NCBI RefSeq assembly: GCF_013839445.1
Contig: NZ_JACDIT010000011.1
Span: 1-64,000, forward strand
From: Chthonobacter albigriseus
GTDB taxonomy: Bacteria; Pseudomonadota; Alphaproteobacteria; Rhizobiales; Pleomorphomonadaceae
DNA length: 64,000 nucleotides
Direction: 5' to 3'
The position numbers and the translations under genes are program-made. The stretch's first letter is position 1. Each line of letters begins with the position of its first letter. The notes beneath the pieces were generated by a model. It did no database searches, was not told the DNA's origin, and was given only the letters and a program-made list of their open reading frames with translations. This document shows positions 9,174-19,184 of this stretch, piece after piece.

Positions 9174-10712
9174 ATGTCCCTCGACAACCCGTCCAACCGG
9201 ACCGGAAAGTCTGCTTTCCGCAAGACGCTGCTGGCCGGCGTGGTCGCCGGTGTGGTCGGCGGAGCCGTTGCCGGCCAGGTGATCGGCGGCGTCGGTACGC
9301 CCGCCTTCGCGCAGAACCTATCCGCCGCGATCCAGCAGCCGCTGAGCTTCGCCGACGTGGTGGAGAAGGTGCAGCCGGCCGTCGTCTCGATTCGCGCCAA
9401 GACGCCGGAAGCAGCCGGCGACCGCGTTACCGGCATCCCGAACATCCCGCCCGACCACCCGCTGAACGAGTTCTTCCGCCGCTTCGGTCAGCCGGGTCAG
9501 CCCGGTCAGCCGGGCATGCCCGGGATGCCTGGCGGCCCGGGTGGACGCGGTGAAGGCCCCGGCGGCCCCCGCTTCGCCCAGGCCCAGGGCTCTGGCTTCA
9601 TCATCAGCGCCGACGGCTACGTGGTGACCAACAACCACGTGGTGGAGAACGCCGAGGAGGTCACGGTCGTGCTCACCGACGGCGAGGAACTCTCCGCCAA
9701 GGTGATCGGCACCGATCCGAAGACCGATCTCGCGCTTCTGAAGATCGACGAGGAGCGCCAGTTTCCGCACGTCGCCTTCTCCAAGGGGGATACCCGGGTG
9801 GGCGACTGGGTGGTGGCCGTCGGCAACCCGTTCGGCCTCGGCGGCACCGTGACGGCCGGCATCGTCTCGGCACGCGGCCGCGACATCGGCGCCGGACCCT
9901 ACGACGACTTCATCCAGATTGACGCGTCCATCAACAAGGGCAACTCCGGCGGCCCCGCCTTCAACCTGACCGGCGAGGTGATCGGCGTGAACACGGCGAT
10001 CTTCTCGCCGTCCGGCGGCTCGGTCGGCATCGGCTTCGCCATTCCCGCCGCCACGGCGGAAACCGTGATCCGCGACCTGATGGACGACGGCAAGGTCGTC
10101 CGCGGCTGGCTCGGCGTGCAGATCCAGCCGGTGACCGACGATCTCGCCGCCTCGCTCGGCCTGGAGTCCACCAAGGGCGCGCTGGTGACCCAGCCGCAGT
10201 CGGGATCGCCCGCGACCAAGGCCGGCATCCGCGCCGGCGACACCATTCTCTCCGTCAACGGTCAGCCGGTGAACGACGCCCGCGAACTCGCCCGCACCAT
10301 CGCCGGCTACGCGCCGGACACGGTGGTGGACGTGGAGATCTGGCGCGACAGTGCCAAGCGCACGGTGAAGGTGGAACTCGGCACGCTGCCGGACGAGCAG
10401 CAGCGCGCCTCGATCGAGCCTGAGACCGGTCCGGCTTCGCTGGAGGGCTACGGCCTGTCGCTCGCCCCGGCGAGCGCCTCCGGCGCCGGCGAGGCGGGCG
10501 TGGTCGTCACCGATCTCGACCCCGACGGCAAGGCGGCCGAGAAGGGCATCCGCCAGGGCGACATCATCCTCGAGGTCGCCGGCCGGCCGGTGTCGGCCCC
10601 GCGCGACGTCGAGGAGGGTCTGAAGGCCGCCGCCGACGCCGGCCGCAAGGCGGTGCTGCTCCGCGTCCAGTCCGGCGACGACGTCCGCTTCGTGGCGCTC
10701 GGCCTCGCCTGA
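9174..10712 (+). CDS. degP: Periplasmic serine protease DegP/HtrA (Do family)
   Basis: The 512-residue protein has an N-terminal export signal or anchor (about residues 15-46, ending in AFA), a trypsin-like domain with the catalytic triad His155 (NNHVV), Asp185 (TDLALL) and Ser258 (GNSGGP), and two PDZ domains (about 300-390 and 415-510). Quality control of unfolded periplasmic proteins is the established role. Between the signal and the protease core lies a low-complexity Gly/Pro/Gln/Met segment (about 103-131). The ATG at 9174 follows a CTGGAGGTC ribosome binding site; an open frame continues upstream but has no support. In rhizobia degP1 also sits between cycL and a two-component pair. Confidence 0.93.
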   Translation: MSLDNPSNRTGKSAFRKTLLAGVVAGVVGGAVAGQVIGGVGTPAFAQNLSAAIQQPLSFADVVEKVQPAVVSIRAKTPEAAGDRVTGIPNIPPDHPLNEFFRRFGQPGQPGQPGMPGMPGGPGGRGEGPGGPRFAQAQGSGFIISADGYVVTNNHVVENAEEVTVVLTDGEELSAKVIGTDPKTDLALLKIDEERQFPHVAFSKGDTRVGDWVVAVGNPFGLGGTVTAGIVSARGRDIGAGPYDDFIQIDASINKGNSGGPAFNLTGEVIGVNTAIFSPSGGSVGIGFAIPAATAETVIRDLMDDGKVVRGWLGVQIQPVTDDLAASLGLESTKGALVTQPQSGSPATKAGIRAGDTILSVNGQPVNDARELARTIAGYAPDTVVDVEIWRDSAKRTVKVELGTLPDEQQRASIEPETGPASLEGYGLSLAPASASGAGEAGVVVTDLDPDGKAAEKGIRQGDIILEVAGRPVSAPRDVEEGLKAAADAGRKAVLLRVQSGDDVRFVALGLA

Positions 10713-10720
10713 CCGAAATC

Positions 10721-10751
10721 GGGGTGCGGCGCGCCATGGCCGCCGCACCCC
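10721..10751 (+). terminator. Hairpin after degP, possible terminator
   Basis: An 11-bp perfect stem (GGGGTGCGGCG with CGCCGCACCCC) and a 9-base loop start 8 bp after the degP stop. There is no T-tract, so it may act as an mRNA stabiliser or a weak or factor-dependent terminator. Confidence 0.5.
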
Positions 10752-10794
10752 GCCGCATCGCTAATGCGGCCCGACTCGTCTATCGTCCTCGCCC

Positions 10795-11475
10795 ATGCGC
10801 GTGTTGATCATCGAAGACGATCGGGAAGCGGCGTCCTACCTCGCCAAGGGATTGGTGGAGGCCGGGCACAGCGTCGACCATGCTCCGGACGGCGATGCCG
10901 GCCAGCAGCTGGCAGAAGCCGGCGGCTACGATGTGCTCGTGGTCGACCGCATGCTGCCCAAGCGCGACGGACTTGCCATCATCGAGGATCTCCGCCGCCG
11001 GCAGGACCGCACTCCGGTCCTGATCCTGTCCGCCCTCGGCCAGGTGGACGACCGGGTGAAGGGCCTGCGCTCCGGCGGAGACGACTACCTGACCAAGCCC
11101 TACGCCTTCTCCGAACTCCTTGCCCGCGTCGAGGTGCTGGCCCGCCGCAACCAGCCGAGCTCGGTGGAGACTACATACCGGGTCGGCGACCTTTCCCTCG
11201 ACCGGTTGACGCACACCGTGTCCCGCGGCAACCAGGAGATCCCGCTGCAGCCGCGCGAGTTCCGGCTGCTGGAATACATGATGCAGCACGCCGGCCAGGT
11301 GGTGACTCGGACGATGCTGCTGGAGAACGTCTGGGACTACCACTTCGACCCGCAAACCAACGTCATCGATGTCCACGTCTCGCGGCTGCGCGCCAAGATC
11401 GACAAGGGCTTCGAACGGCAGCTCCTGCAGACCATCCGCGGAGCGGGATACATGATCAGTGACGCCGCTGAATAG
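10795..11475 (+). CDS. OmpR-family response regulator
   Basis: The 226-residue protein has a receiver domain with acidic residues EDD (7-9), phospho-acceptor Asp51 in VVDRMLPKRDG and the Lys of YLTKPYAF (about residue 103). A winged-helix DNA-binding domain runs from about 128 to 222. It is followed directly by a histidine kinase gene that overlaps its end, and then by glnE. The same pair is present between degP1 and glnE in rhizobia. The signal and regulon cannot be read from sequence. Confidence 0.9.
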   Translation: MRVLIIEDDREAASYLAKGLVEAGHSVDHAPDGDAGQQLAEAGGYDVLVVDRMLPKRDGLAIIEDLRRRQDRTPVLILSALGQVDDRVKGLRSGGDDYLTKPYAFSELLARVEVLARRNQPSSVETTYRVGDLSLDRLTHTVSRGNQEIPLQPREFRLLEYMMQHAGQVVTRTMLLENVWDYHFDPQTNVIDVHVSRLRAKIDKGFERQLLQTIRGAGYMISDAAE

Positions 11476-12928
11476 AATCGGCATGATCCGCACGACCGCC
11501 TTCAAGCTGGCGATCGTCTATCTGCTGGCCTTCACCGGCCTGACCGCCTTCCTGATCGGCTACATTTCCTACAACACCAACGCGCTGCTGGACCGCCAGC
11601 TCGACGCCACCATCACCGCCGAGATCAACTCGCTGACCGAGCAGTACCGCCGCGGCGGCATCCGTCAGCTCGTCTCCTCGGTGGAGCTGCGCAGCCGCCG
11701 GCCGGGCGCCAGCCTCTACCTGGTCAACGACTTCTCCGGCCGCAGCATCGTCGGCAACGTGGCGGGCCTGCTTCCGGGCTCGGCCATGGACATCCCGGAC
11801 GGGCAGCCCGTCCACGTCACCTACTACCGGCTCGACGGCGACCAGGCGCTCGAATACGACGCGATCGTGCGGATCTACGCGCTGCCCGGCGGCTTTCGCA
11901 TGCTGGTCGGACGCGACATCGCCGAACGGGAGGAGTTCAACCGGGTGATCCGGGACGCGGCCCAGTTCTCCGTCCTGGTGATGGTCGCACTGGGGCTCGC
12001 GACATGGATCTTCGTCAGCCGCGCCGTTCTCAAGCGCGTGGAGAATGTGGCGGCGACGTCCCGCCATATCATGTCCGGCGATCTCTCCCGGCGTCTGGAG
12101 GTGACCGGGTCCGGCGACGAGTTCGACGATCTCGCCAACAGCCTCAACGAGATGCTCGCCCGGATCGAGGCGCTGATGATCGGCCTCAAGGAGGTCTCCG
12201 ACGACATCGCCCACGACCTGAAGACGCCGCTGAACCGCCTGCGGACCCGGCTCGAGGCGACCCTGCGCGGACCGGCGGACGCGACGGTCTACCGCGACGC
12301 GATCGCCGCTTCGATCGGCGAGGCGGACCAGCTGATCCAGGTCTTCGACGCCTTGCTGCGGATCGCGCGCATGGAGGCGGGCTCCTCCGGCGACGAGATG
12401 GTGCCGCTCGATGCGGCGGAGATCGTGGAGGACCTGGCCGACCTCTACGAGCCCGTGGTGGAGGATGCAGGCGGCGTGTTGCGCAAGGCGGTGGACGGAC
12501 CGCTTCCCATCGCCGGCAACCGGACCTTGATCAGCCAGGCTCTCGCCAATCTCATCGACAACGCCATCAAGTACGGCTTGCCGGCGGGTGAGGACGCGCC
12601 TGGAGGTGAACAGCGGCCAGTCACCATCAAGGGGCTGCGCGAAGGCGATGAGATCCGCCTCTGCGTTGCGGACAGCGGGCCCGGCATTCCCGAGGCGGAT
12701 CATGCGCGCGCCTTGCAGCGTTTCGTGCGATTGGAGCAGAGCCGCACCTTGCCCGGATCGGGCTTGGGCCTCAGCCTCGTCTCGGCCATCGCCCGCCTGC
12801 ATGGGGGCCGCCTGGTCCTGGCCGACGCCAAGCCGGGCCTCGAGGTGACACTGATCCTGCCCGCAAGGGCCAACGAGAAGAAAGCCGTGGAGGACGCCCA
12901 TGACCGAGGAGAAAGGCCCGCGGGGTGA
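11459..12928 (+). CDS. Sensor histidine kinase, partner of the preceding regulator
   Basis: This 489-residue inner-membrane kinase has membrane segments at about residues 14-36 and 163-185, a periplasmic sensor between them, a HAMP linker, the phospho-acceptor His in IAHDLKTPLNRLR and an ATPase domain with NLIDNAIKYG, DSGPGIPEADH and GSGLGLSLV boxes. The start is either the GTG at 11459, which overlaps the regulator by 17 bp, or the ATG at 11483; neither has a strong ribosome binding site. Its 3' end overlaps glnE by 29 bp, so the kinase and glnE are probably co-transcribed. Confidence 0.88.
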   Translation: MTPLNRIGMIRTTAFKLAIVYLLAFTGLTAFLIGYISYNTNALLDRQLDATITAEINSLTEQYRRGGIRQLVSSVELRSRRPGASLYLVNDFSGRSIVGNVAGLLPGSAMDIPDGQPVHVTYYRLDGDQALEYDAIVRIYALPGGFRMLVGRDIAEREEFNRVIRDAAQFSVLVMVALGLATWIFVSRAVLKRVENVAATSRHIMSGDLSRRLEVTGSGDEFDDLANSLNEMLARIEALMIGLKEVSDDIAHDLKTPLNRLRTRLEATLRGPADATVYRDAIAASIGEADQLIQVFDALLRIARMEAGSSGDEMVPLDAAEIVEDLADLYEPVVEDAGGVLRKAVDGPLPIAGNRTLISQALANLIDNAIKYGLPAGEDAPGGEQRPVTIKGLREGDEIRLCVADSGPGIPEADHARALQRFVRLEQSRTLPGSGLGLSLVSAIARLHGGRLVLADAKPGLEVTLILPARANEKKAVEDAHDRGERPAG

Positions 12929-15869
12929 ACCTGACGGACGGCCGCTGGCCGCGCGGATCGCCGTTGTTCCGAAACCCGGTCCCGACCTCGCCTTGGCTGA
13001 ATCCGATCTGGCCGACGCCTTGGCCGGCGAGGACGGGAAGGCCCTTGCCGAAGCGCTCTCGATCGGCTCGGCCCGGGACCTTGTCCTTGCCGCGGCCTCC
13101 GACAGCCCCTACCTGCGCGAACTGGCGTTCCGCCATCCCGCCCGCCTCGCGGCCGTGCTCACCACGCCGCCCGAGCGGCTGATCGCCGATCTCGCGGCCG
13201 GCCTTCGTGGCGAGATCGCCGAAAGCGAAGGCGCGGTCATGCAGCGTGTGCGCCGGGCCAAGCAGCAGGCCGCGCTCGCCATCGCGCTCGCCGATCTCGG
13301 CGGGATCTGGACCGTGGCGGAGGTGACGCACGCCCTGACCGTGATCGCCGACGCGTGCGTCTCGGCCGGTATCCGCACCCTGCTGGCCGAAGCCCATGCT
13401 CAGGGAAAGCTCGCGCTTCCGGACCCGACGGACCCGGAGAAAGGCTCCGGCTGGATCATCCTGGCGATGGGCAAGCACGGCGCCTTCGAACTGAACTACT
13501 CCTCGGACATCGACCTCATCGTGCTGTTCGAGCGCGACCTGGTGCCCGCGCCCGCCGATGCAGACCTCTCCACCTTCTTCGTGCGCCTTACCCGGCGTCT
13601 CGTGAAGATCCTGCAGGAGCGCACCGCCGACGGCTACGCCTTCCGCACCGACCTCCGCCTGCGGCCGGACCCCGGCGCCACGGCCATCGCCATGTCGGTG
13701 CTCGCCGCGCTCCAGTACTACGAGAGCATGGGGCAGAACTGGGAACGCGCCGCGATGATCAAGGCCCGCCCCTGTGCCGGCGACATCGCGGCGGGGGAGG
13801 GGTTTCTGAAGGAACTGCGCCCCTTCATCTGGCGCAAGTATCTCGACTATGCCGCCATCCGCGACGTGCATTCGATCAAGCGGCAGATCCACGCCCACAA
13901 GGGTCACGGAAAGGTCGCCATCGCCGGGCACAACGTGAAGCTCGGCCGCGGCGGCATCCGCGAGATCGAGTTCTTCGTCCAGACGCAGCAGCTGATCGCC
14001 GGCGGGCGGGAACCGGCTTTGCGCGGGCGGGCCACGATCGCGATGCTGGACGAACTGGTGCGGCTGGGCTGGCTCGACGCGAGGGTCCGCGACGACCTGG
14101 TGGAGGCCTACGCCTTCCTGCGCAAGGTCGAGCACCGCATCCAGATGGTCGCCGACGAACAGACCCACACGCTGCCCGACACCCCCGCCGGCTTGGACCG
14201 GATCGGCCGGATGATGGGCTTCAACGATGGCCAGGCATTCGGGACGGCTCTGGAGCGGACGCTGCTGACCGTCTCGCAGCACTACGCCGATCTCTTCGAG
14301 GAGGATGGATCGCTCGCCGGCTCGGTCGGCAACCTGGTCTTCACCGGCGACGACGACGACCCGGAGACGCTGGCGACCCTGACCGCGCTTGGCTACGCGC
14401 GTCCCTCGGAGGTGACCCGCGCCGTGCGCGCCTGGCACTTCGGGCGTTATCCGGCCACGCGCTCGACCAAGGCGCGCGAGATCCTGACCGAGATCACGCC
14501 GAAGCTCCTTTCGGCGCTCGCCGAGACCGAAGCCGCCGACACGGCCTTCATCGCCTTCGACGCTTTCCTGGCGCGCCTGCCGGCCGGGGTGCAGCTGTTC
14601 TCCCTTCTGTCCCAGAACCCGGCGCTGCTCGACCTCCTCGCCACGATCATGGGCACCGCGCCGCGCCTGGCCGACATCGTGGCGCGCCGGCCGCATGTGA
14701 TGGATGCGGTTCTGGAGCCGGCCTTCTTCGGAACCCTGCCGACGGAGGAAGAGATCGCCGGGCGTCTCGGACGGTACCTCGGCGAGAGCCGCGCCTACGA
14801 GGAGGCGCTCGACCGCGCGCGCATCTTCGGCCAGGAGCAGATGTTCCTGATCGGTGTCCGCGTGTTGTCGGGGACCATCTCGGCCCGCCAGGCCGGCGAA
14901 GCCTACGCCCGCCTCGCCGACGTGCTGCTCTCCGCGCTTCTGGCCGCAACCCTCGGGGAGCTGGAACGCGCGCATGGCAAGGTGGCCGGCGGACGCGTCG
15001 CGCTTGTCGCCATGGGCAAGCTCGGCGGCCGGGAGATGACCGCCGCCTCGGACCTCGACCTCATCCTGCTCTACGAACACGACGAGGAGGCGGGCCCGTC
15101 CGACGGACCGCGGCCGCTGGCGCCGACGCAGTACTACGCCCGTTTGACGCAGCGCTTCGTGACGGCGGTGTCTGCCCCGACGGCCGAGGGAAAGCTCTAC
15201 GAGGTGGACTTCCGCCTCCGCCCGTCCGGCAACGCCGGACCGCTGGCGACCCGGCTCTCCGCCTTCGCGCGCTACCAGCGCGAGGAAGCCTGGACGTGGG
15301 AGCACATGGCGCTGACGCGCGCCAGGGTCGTTGCCGACACCGGCGGCATCGGTGCCGAGGCCGCGGCGGTCGTGGCGGAGACCTTGACCCGCCGCCGGGA
15401 CGACGCGGCGATCCGGCGCGACGTCGCGGACATGCGCGCCAGGATCGAGGCGGAGAAGGGGTCGGACGATCCCTGGGATATGAAGGTGGTGCCCGGCGGC
15501 CTGATCGACGTCGAGTTTGTCGCCCAGTACCTGCAGCTGGTCCACGCCGCCGACCATCCCAAGATCGTTTCAACCAACACGGAGGCTGTTCTGGTGCTGG
15601 CGGAGAAGGCCGGCGTTCTGACCGAAGCCGACGGTGATGTCCTGATCCCCGCGATCCGGCTCTACAACGACGTGACGCAGGTCCTGCGCCTTGCCATCAC
15701 CGGCCGGTTCAAGCCCGCCGAAGCGCCGCGTGGCGTGCTCGCGCTGGTCAATCAGGCCGGCGCGGTGCCGACGGTGGAGATGCTCGAAGCGCAGCTGCGC
15801 GAAACCGAGACGGCCGTGCGGGCCTGCTTCGAGCGCATCGTCGGCAAGGTGGAGCGCGCGCCGGGGTGA
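12900..15869 (+). CDS. glnE: Bifunctional glutamine synthetase adenylyltransferase/adenylyl-removing enzyme
   Basis: GlnE adds and removes AMP on glutamine synthetase according to the PII state. The 989-residue protein contains both nucleotidyltransferase halves: the N-terminal deadenylylase with GKHGAFELNYSSDIDL (about residues 190-206), and the C-terminal adenylylase with KLGGREMTAASDLDL (about 707-722). A central regulatory helical part links them. Length is normal for the family. The ATG overlaps the upstream kinase gene by 29 bp, an arrangement seen in other Rhizobiales. A GC-rich inverted repeat (15851-15882) spans its stop. Confidence 0.95.
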   Translation: MTEEKGPRGEPDGRPLAARIAVVPKPGPDLALAESDLADALAGEDGKALAEALSIGSARDLVLAAASDSPYLRELAFRHPARLAAVLTTPPERLIADLAAGLRGEIAESEGAVMQRVRRAKQQAALAIALADLGGIWTVAEVTHALTVIADACVSAGIRTLLAEAHAQGKLALPDPTDPEKGSGWIILAMGKHGAFELNYSSDIDLIVLFERDLVPAPADADLSTFFVRLTRRLVKILQERTADGYAFRTDLRLRPDPGATAIAMSVLAALQYYESMGQNWERAAMIKARPCAGDIAAGEGFLKELRPFIWRKYLDYAAIRDVHSIKRQIHAHKGHGKVAIAGHNVKLGRGGIREIEFFVQTQQLIAGGREPALRGRATIAMLDELVRLGWLDARVRDDLVEAYAFLRKVEHRIQMVADEQTHTLPDTPAGLDRIGRMMGFNDGQAFGTALERTLLTVSQHYADLFEEDGSLAGSVGNLVFTGDDDDPETLATLTALGYARPSEVTRAVRAWHFGRYPATRSTKAREILTEITPKLLSALAETEAADTAFIAFDAFLARLPAGVQLFSLLSQNPALLDLLATIMGTAPRLADIVARRPHVMDAVLEPAFFGTLPTEEEIAGRLGRYLGESRAYEEALDRARIFGQEQMFLIGVRVLSGTISARQAGEAYARLADVLLSALLAATLGELERAHGKVAGGRVALVAMGKLGGREMTAASDLDLILLYEHDEEAGPSDGPRPLAPTQYYARLTQRFVTAVSAPTAEGKLYEVDFRLRPSGNAGPLATRLSAFARYQREEAWTWEHMALTRARVVADTGGIGAEAAAVVAETLTRRRDDAAIRRDVADMRARIEAEKGSDDPWDMKVVPGGLIDVEFVAQYLQLVHAADHPKIVSTNTEAVLVLAEKAGVLTEADGDVLIPAIRLYNDVTQVLRLAITGRFKPAEAPRGVLALVNQAGAVPTVEMLEAQLRETETAVRACFERIVGKVERAPG

Positions 15870-15893
15870 AGCGGCGCGCTCCCGGCCGCAGCG

Positions 15894-16424
15894 TCAGTGG
15901 TAGGCGTGGACGACTGCGTGCCCCTTGCCGCGGGCGATCATCCAGCGGTTGATCGGGAACACGACGACTACGGCGACCGCGAGCGCCACGGCCATGCTGC
16001 CCCAGAACAGCAGGGTTGTCGGGCCGGCGTGCATGGCGTGGGGGATGCTCATCATCACCGCGTTGTCGACGATCTCCATAACCGTCACAGAGACGAAATC
16101 GGCGGCGAAGGCGATCTTCAGTGCGGGCACGAAGGCGATCCCGCCCTTCAGCAGCGGCCGCATGGTGAGGGCGAACCCGGTGATGAAGGCAAGCACCACC
16201 GCCAGGGCGACCGTCTCCCACATCGACCAGCCGAGCGACGTACCGATCACCATGCCGGCGATCTCGCCGATGGCACAGCCCGTCATGCAGTGGAGCGTCG
16301 CCAGGAAGGCGGTTCGGTTGAGGCTGTCCGCGCCACCGTGACCGTGATGGCCGGAATGATGGTGGGCAGGTTCTCCGGCGGGGGCAGGGTGCCCGTGGTG
16401 GGCGTGCAGATGGTCCGTCGTCAT
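15894..16424 (-). CDS. DUF4396 membrane protein with His-rich N-terminus
   Basis: The 176-residue product starts with a histidine-rich, probably metal-binding tail (about 12 His in the first 35 residues). Three to four membrane helices follow, with the conserved LHCMTGCAIGEIAGM motif of DUF4396 proteins, where two cysteines and nearby acidic residues lie in a membrane helix. The function is unknown; the His tail and intramembrane Cys/Glu suggest metal handling (inference). The ATG at 16424 follows a GGAGACG ribosome binding site. It is convergent with glnE and not clearly part of an operon. Confidence 0.78.
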   Translation of the reverse strand: MTTDHLHAHHGHPAPAGEPAHHHSGHHGHGGADSLNRTAFLATLHCMTGCAIGEIAGMVIGTSLGWSMWETVALAVVLAFITGFALTMRPLLKGGIAFVPALKIAFAADFVSVTVMEIVDNAVMMSIPHAMHAGPTTLLFWGSMAVALAVAVVVVFPINRWMIARGKGHAVVHAYH

Positions 16425-16546
16425 GGGACGTCTCCGGTTGGTTGAGCCCATCGGCGGGCTGCCAACCGGTCTGCGCCTTCCAGTGACTGGAAGGTCAAGC
16501 GCGTGGAATGAGGTTCCCTGTCACCATCCCGTGAGCGTCCCCGCGC

Positions 16547-18988
<2,442 letters not shown>

Positions 18989-19184
18989 GCCCGGCCCCCT
19001 GGGTTCACGGCTCATTGATTTGAATCGGTGGGATCGGGGAACAACGCACGTCCCGAATCATAGACAGTTTGAATCAAGGGGATTCCGGCTGTCCAGGGCG
19101 GCCGCGTGAATATTTGGTTAATGACAGGCCGCCCAATTGGTTAACGGCCGGGCGTGCCAAATTTGTCTGTATGTGGAACGAATA

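Noticed and set aside
12771-15557. A 928-codon minus-strand frame opposite glnE
   Set aside because: Same GC-driven shadow effect; the plus strand encodes intact GlnE motifs and the antisense product has no recognisable domain.
15851-15882. GC-rich inverted repeat spanning the glnE stop, considered as a terminator
   Set aside because: It has no T-tract and overlaps coding sequence; GC-rich codons produce such repeats easily here.
19118-19145. TTAA and TTAAC half-sites upstream of the PleC-like gene, considered as a CtrA site
   Set aside because: They are separated by 19 bases rather than the 7 required by the CtrA consensus.
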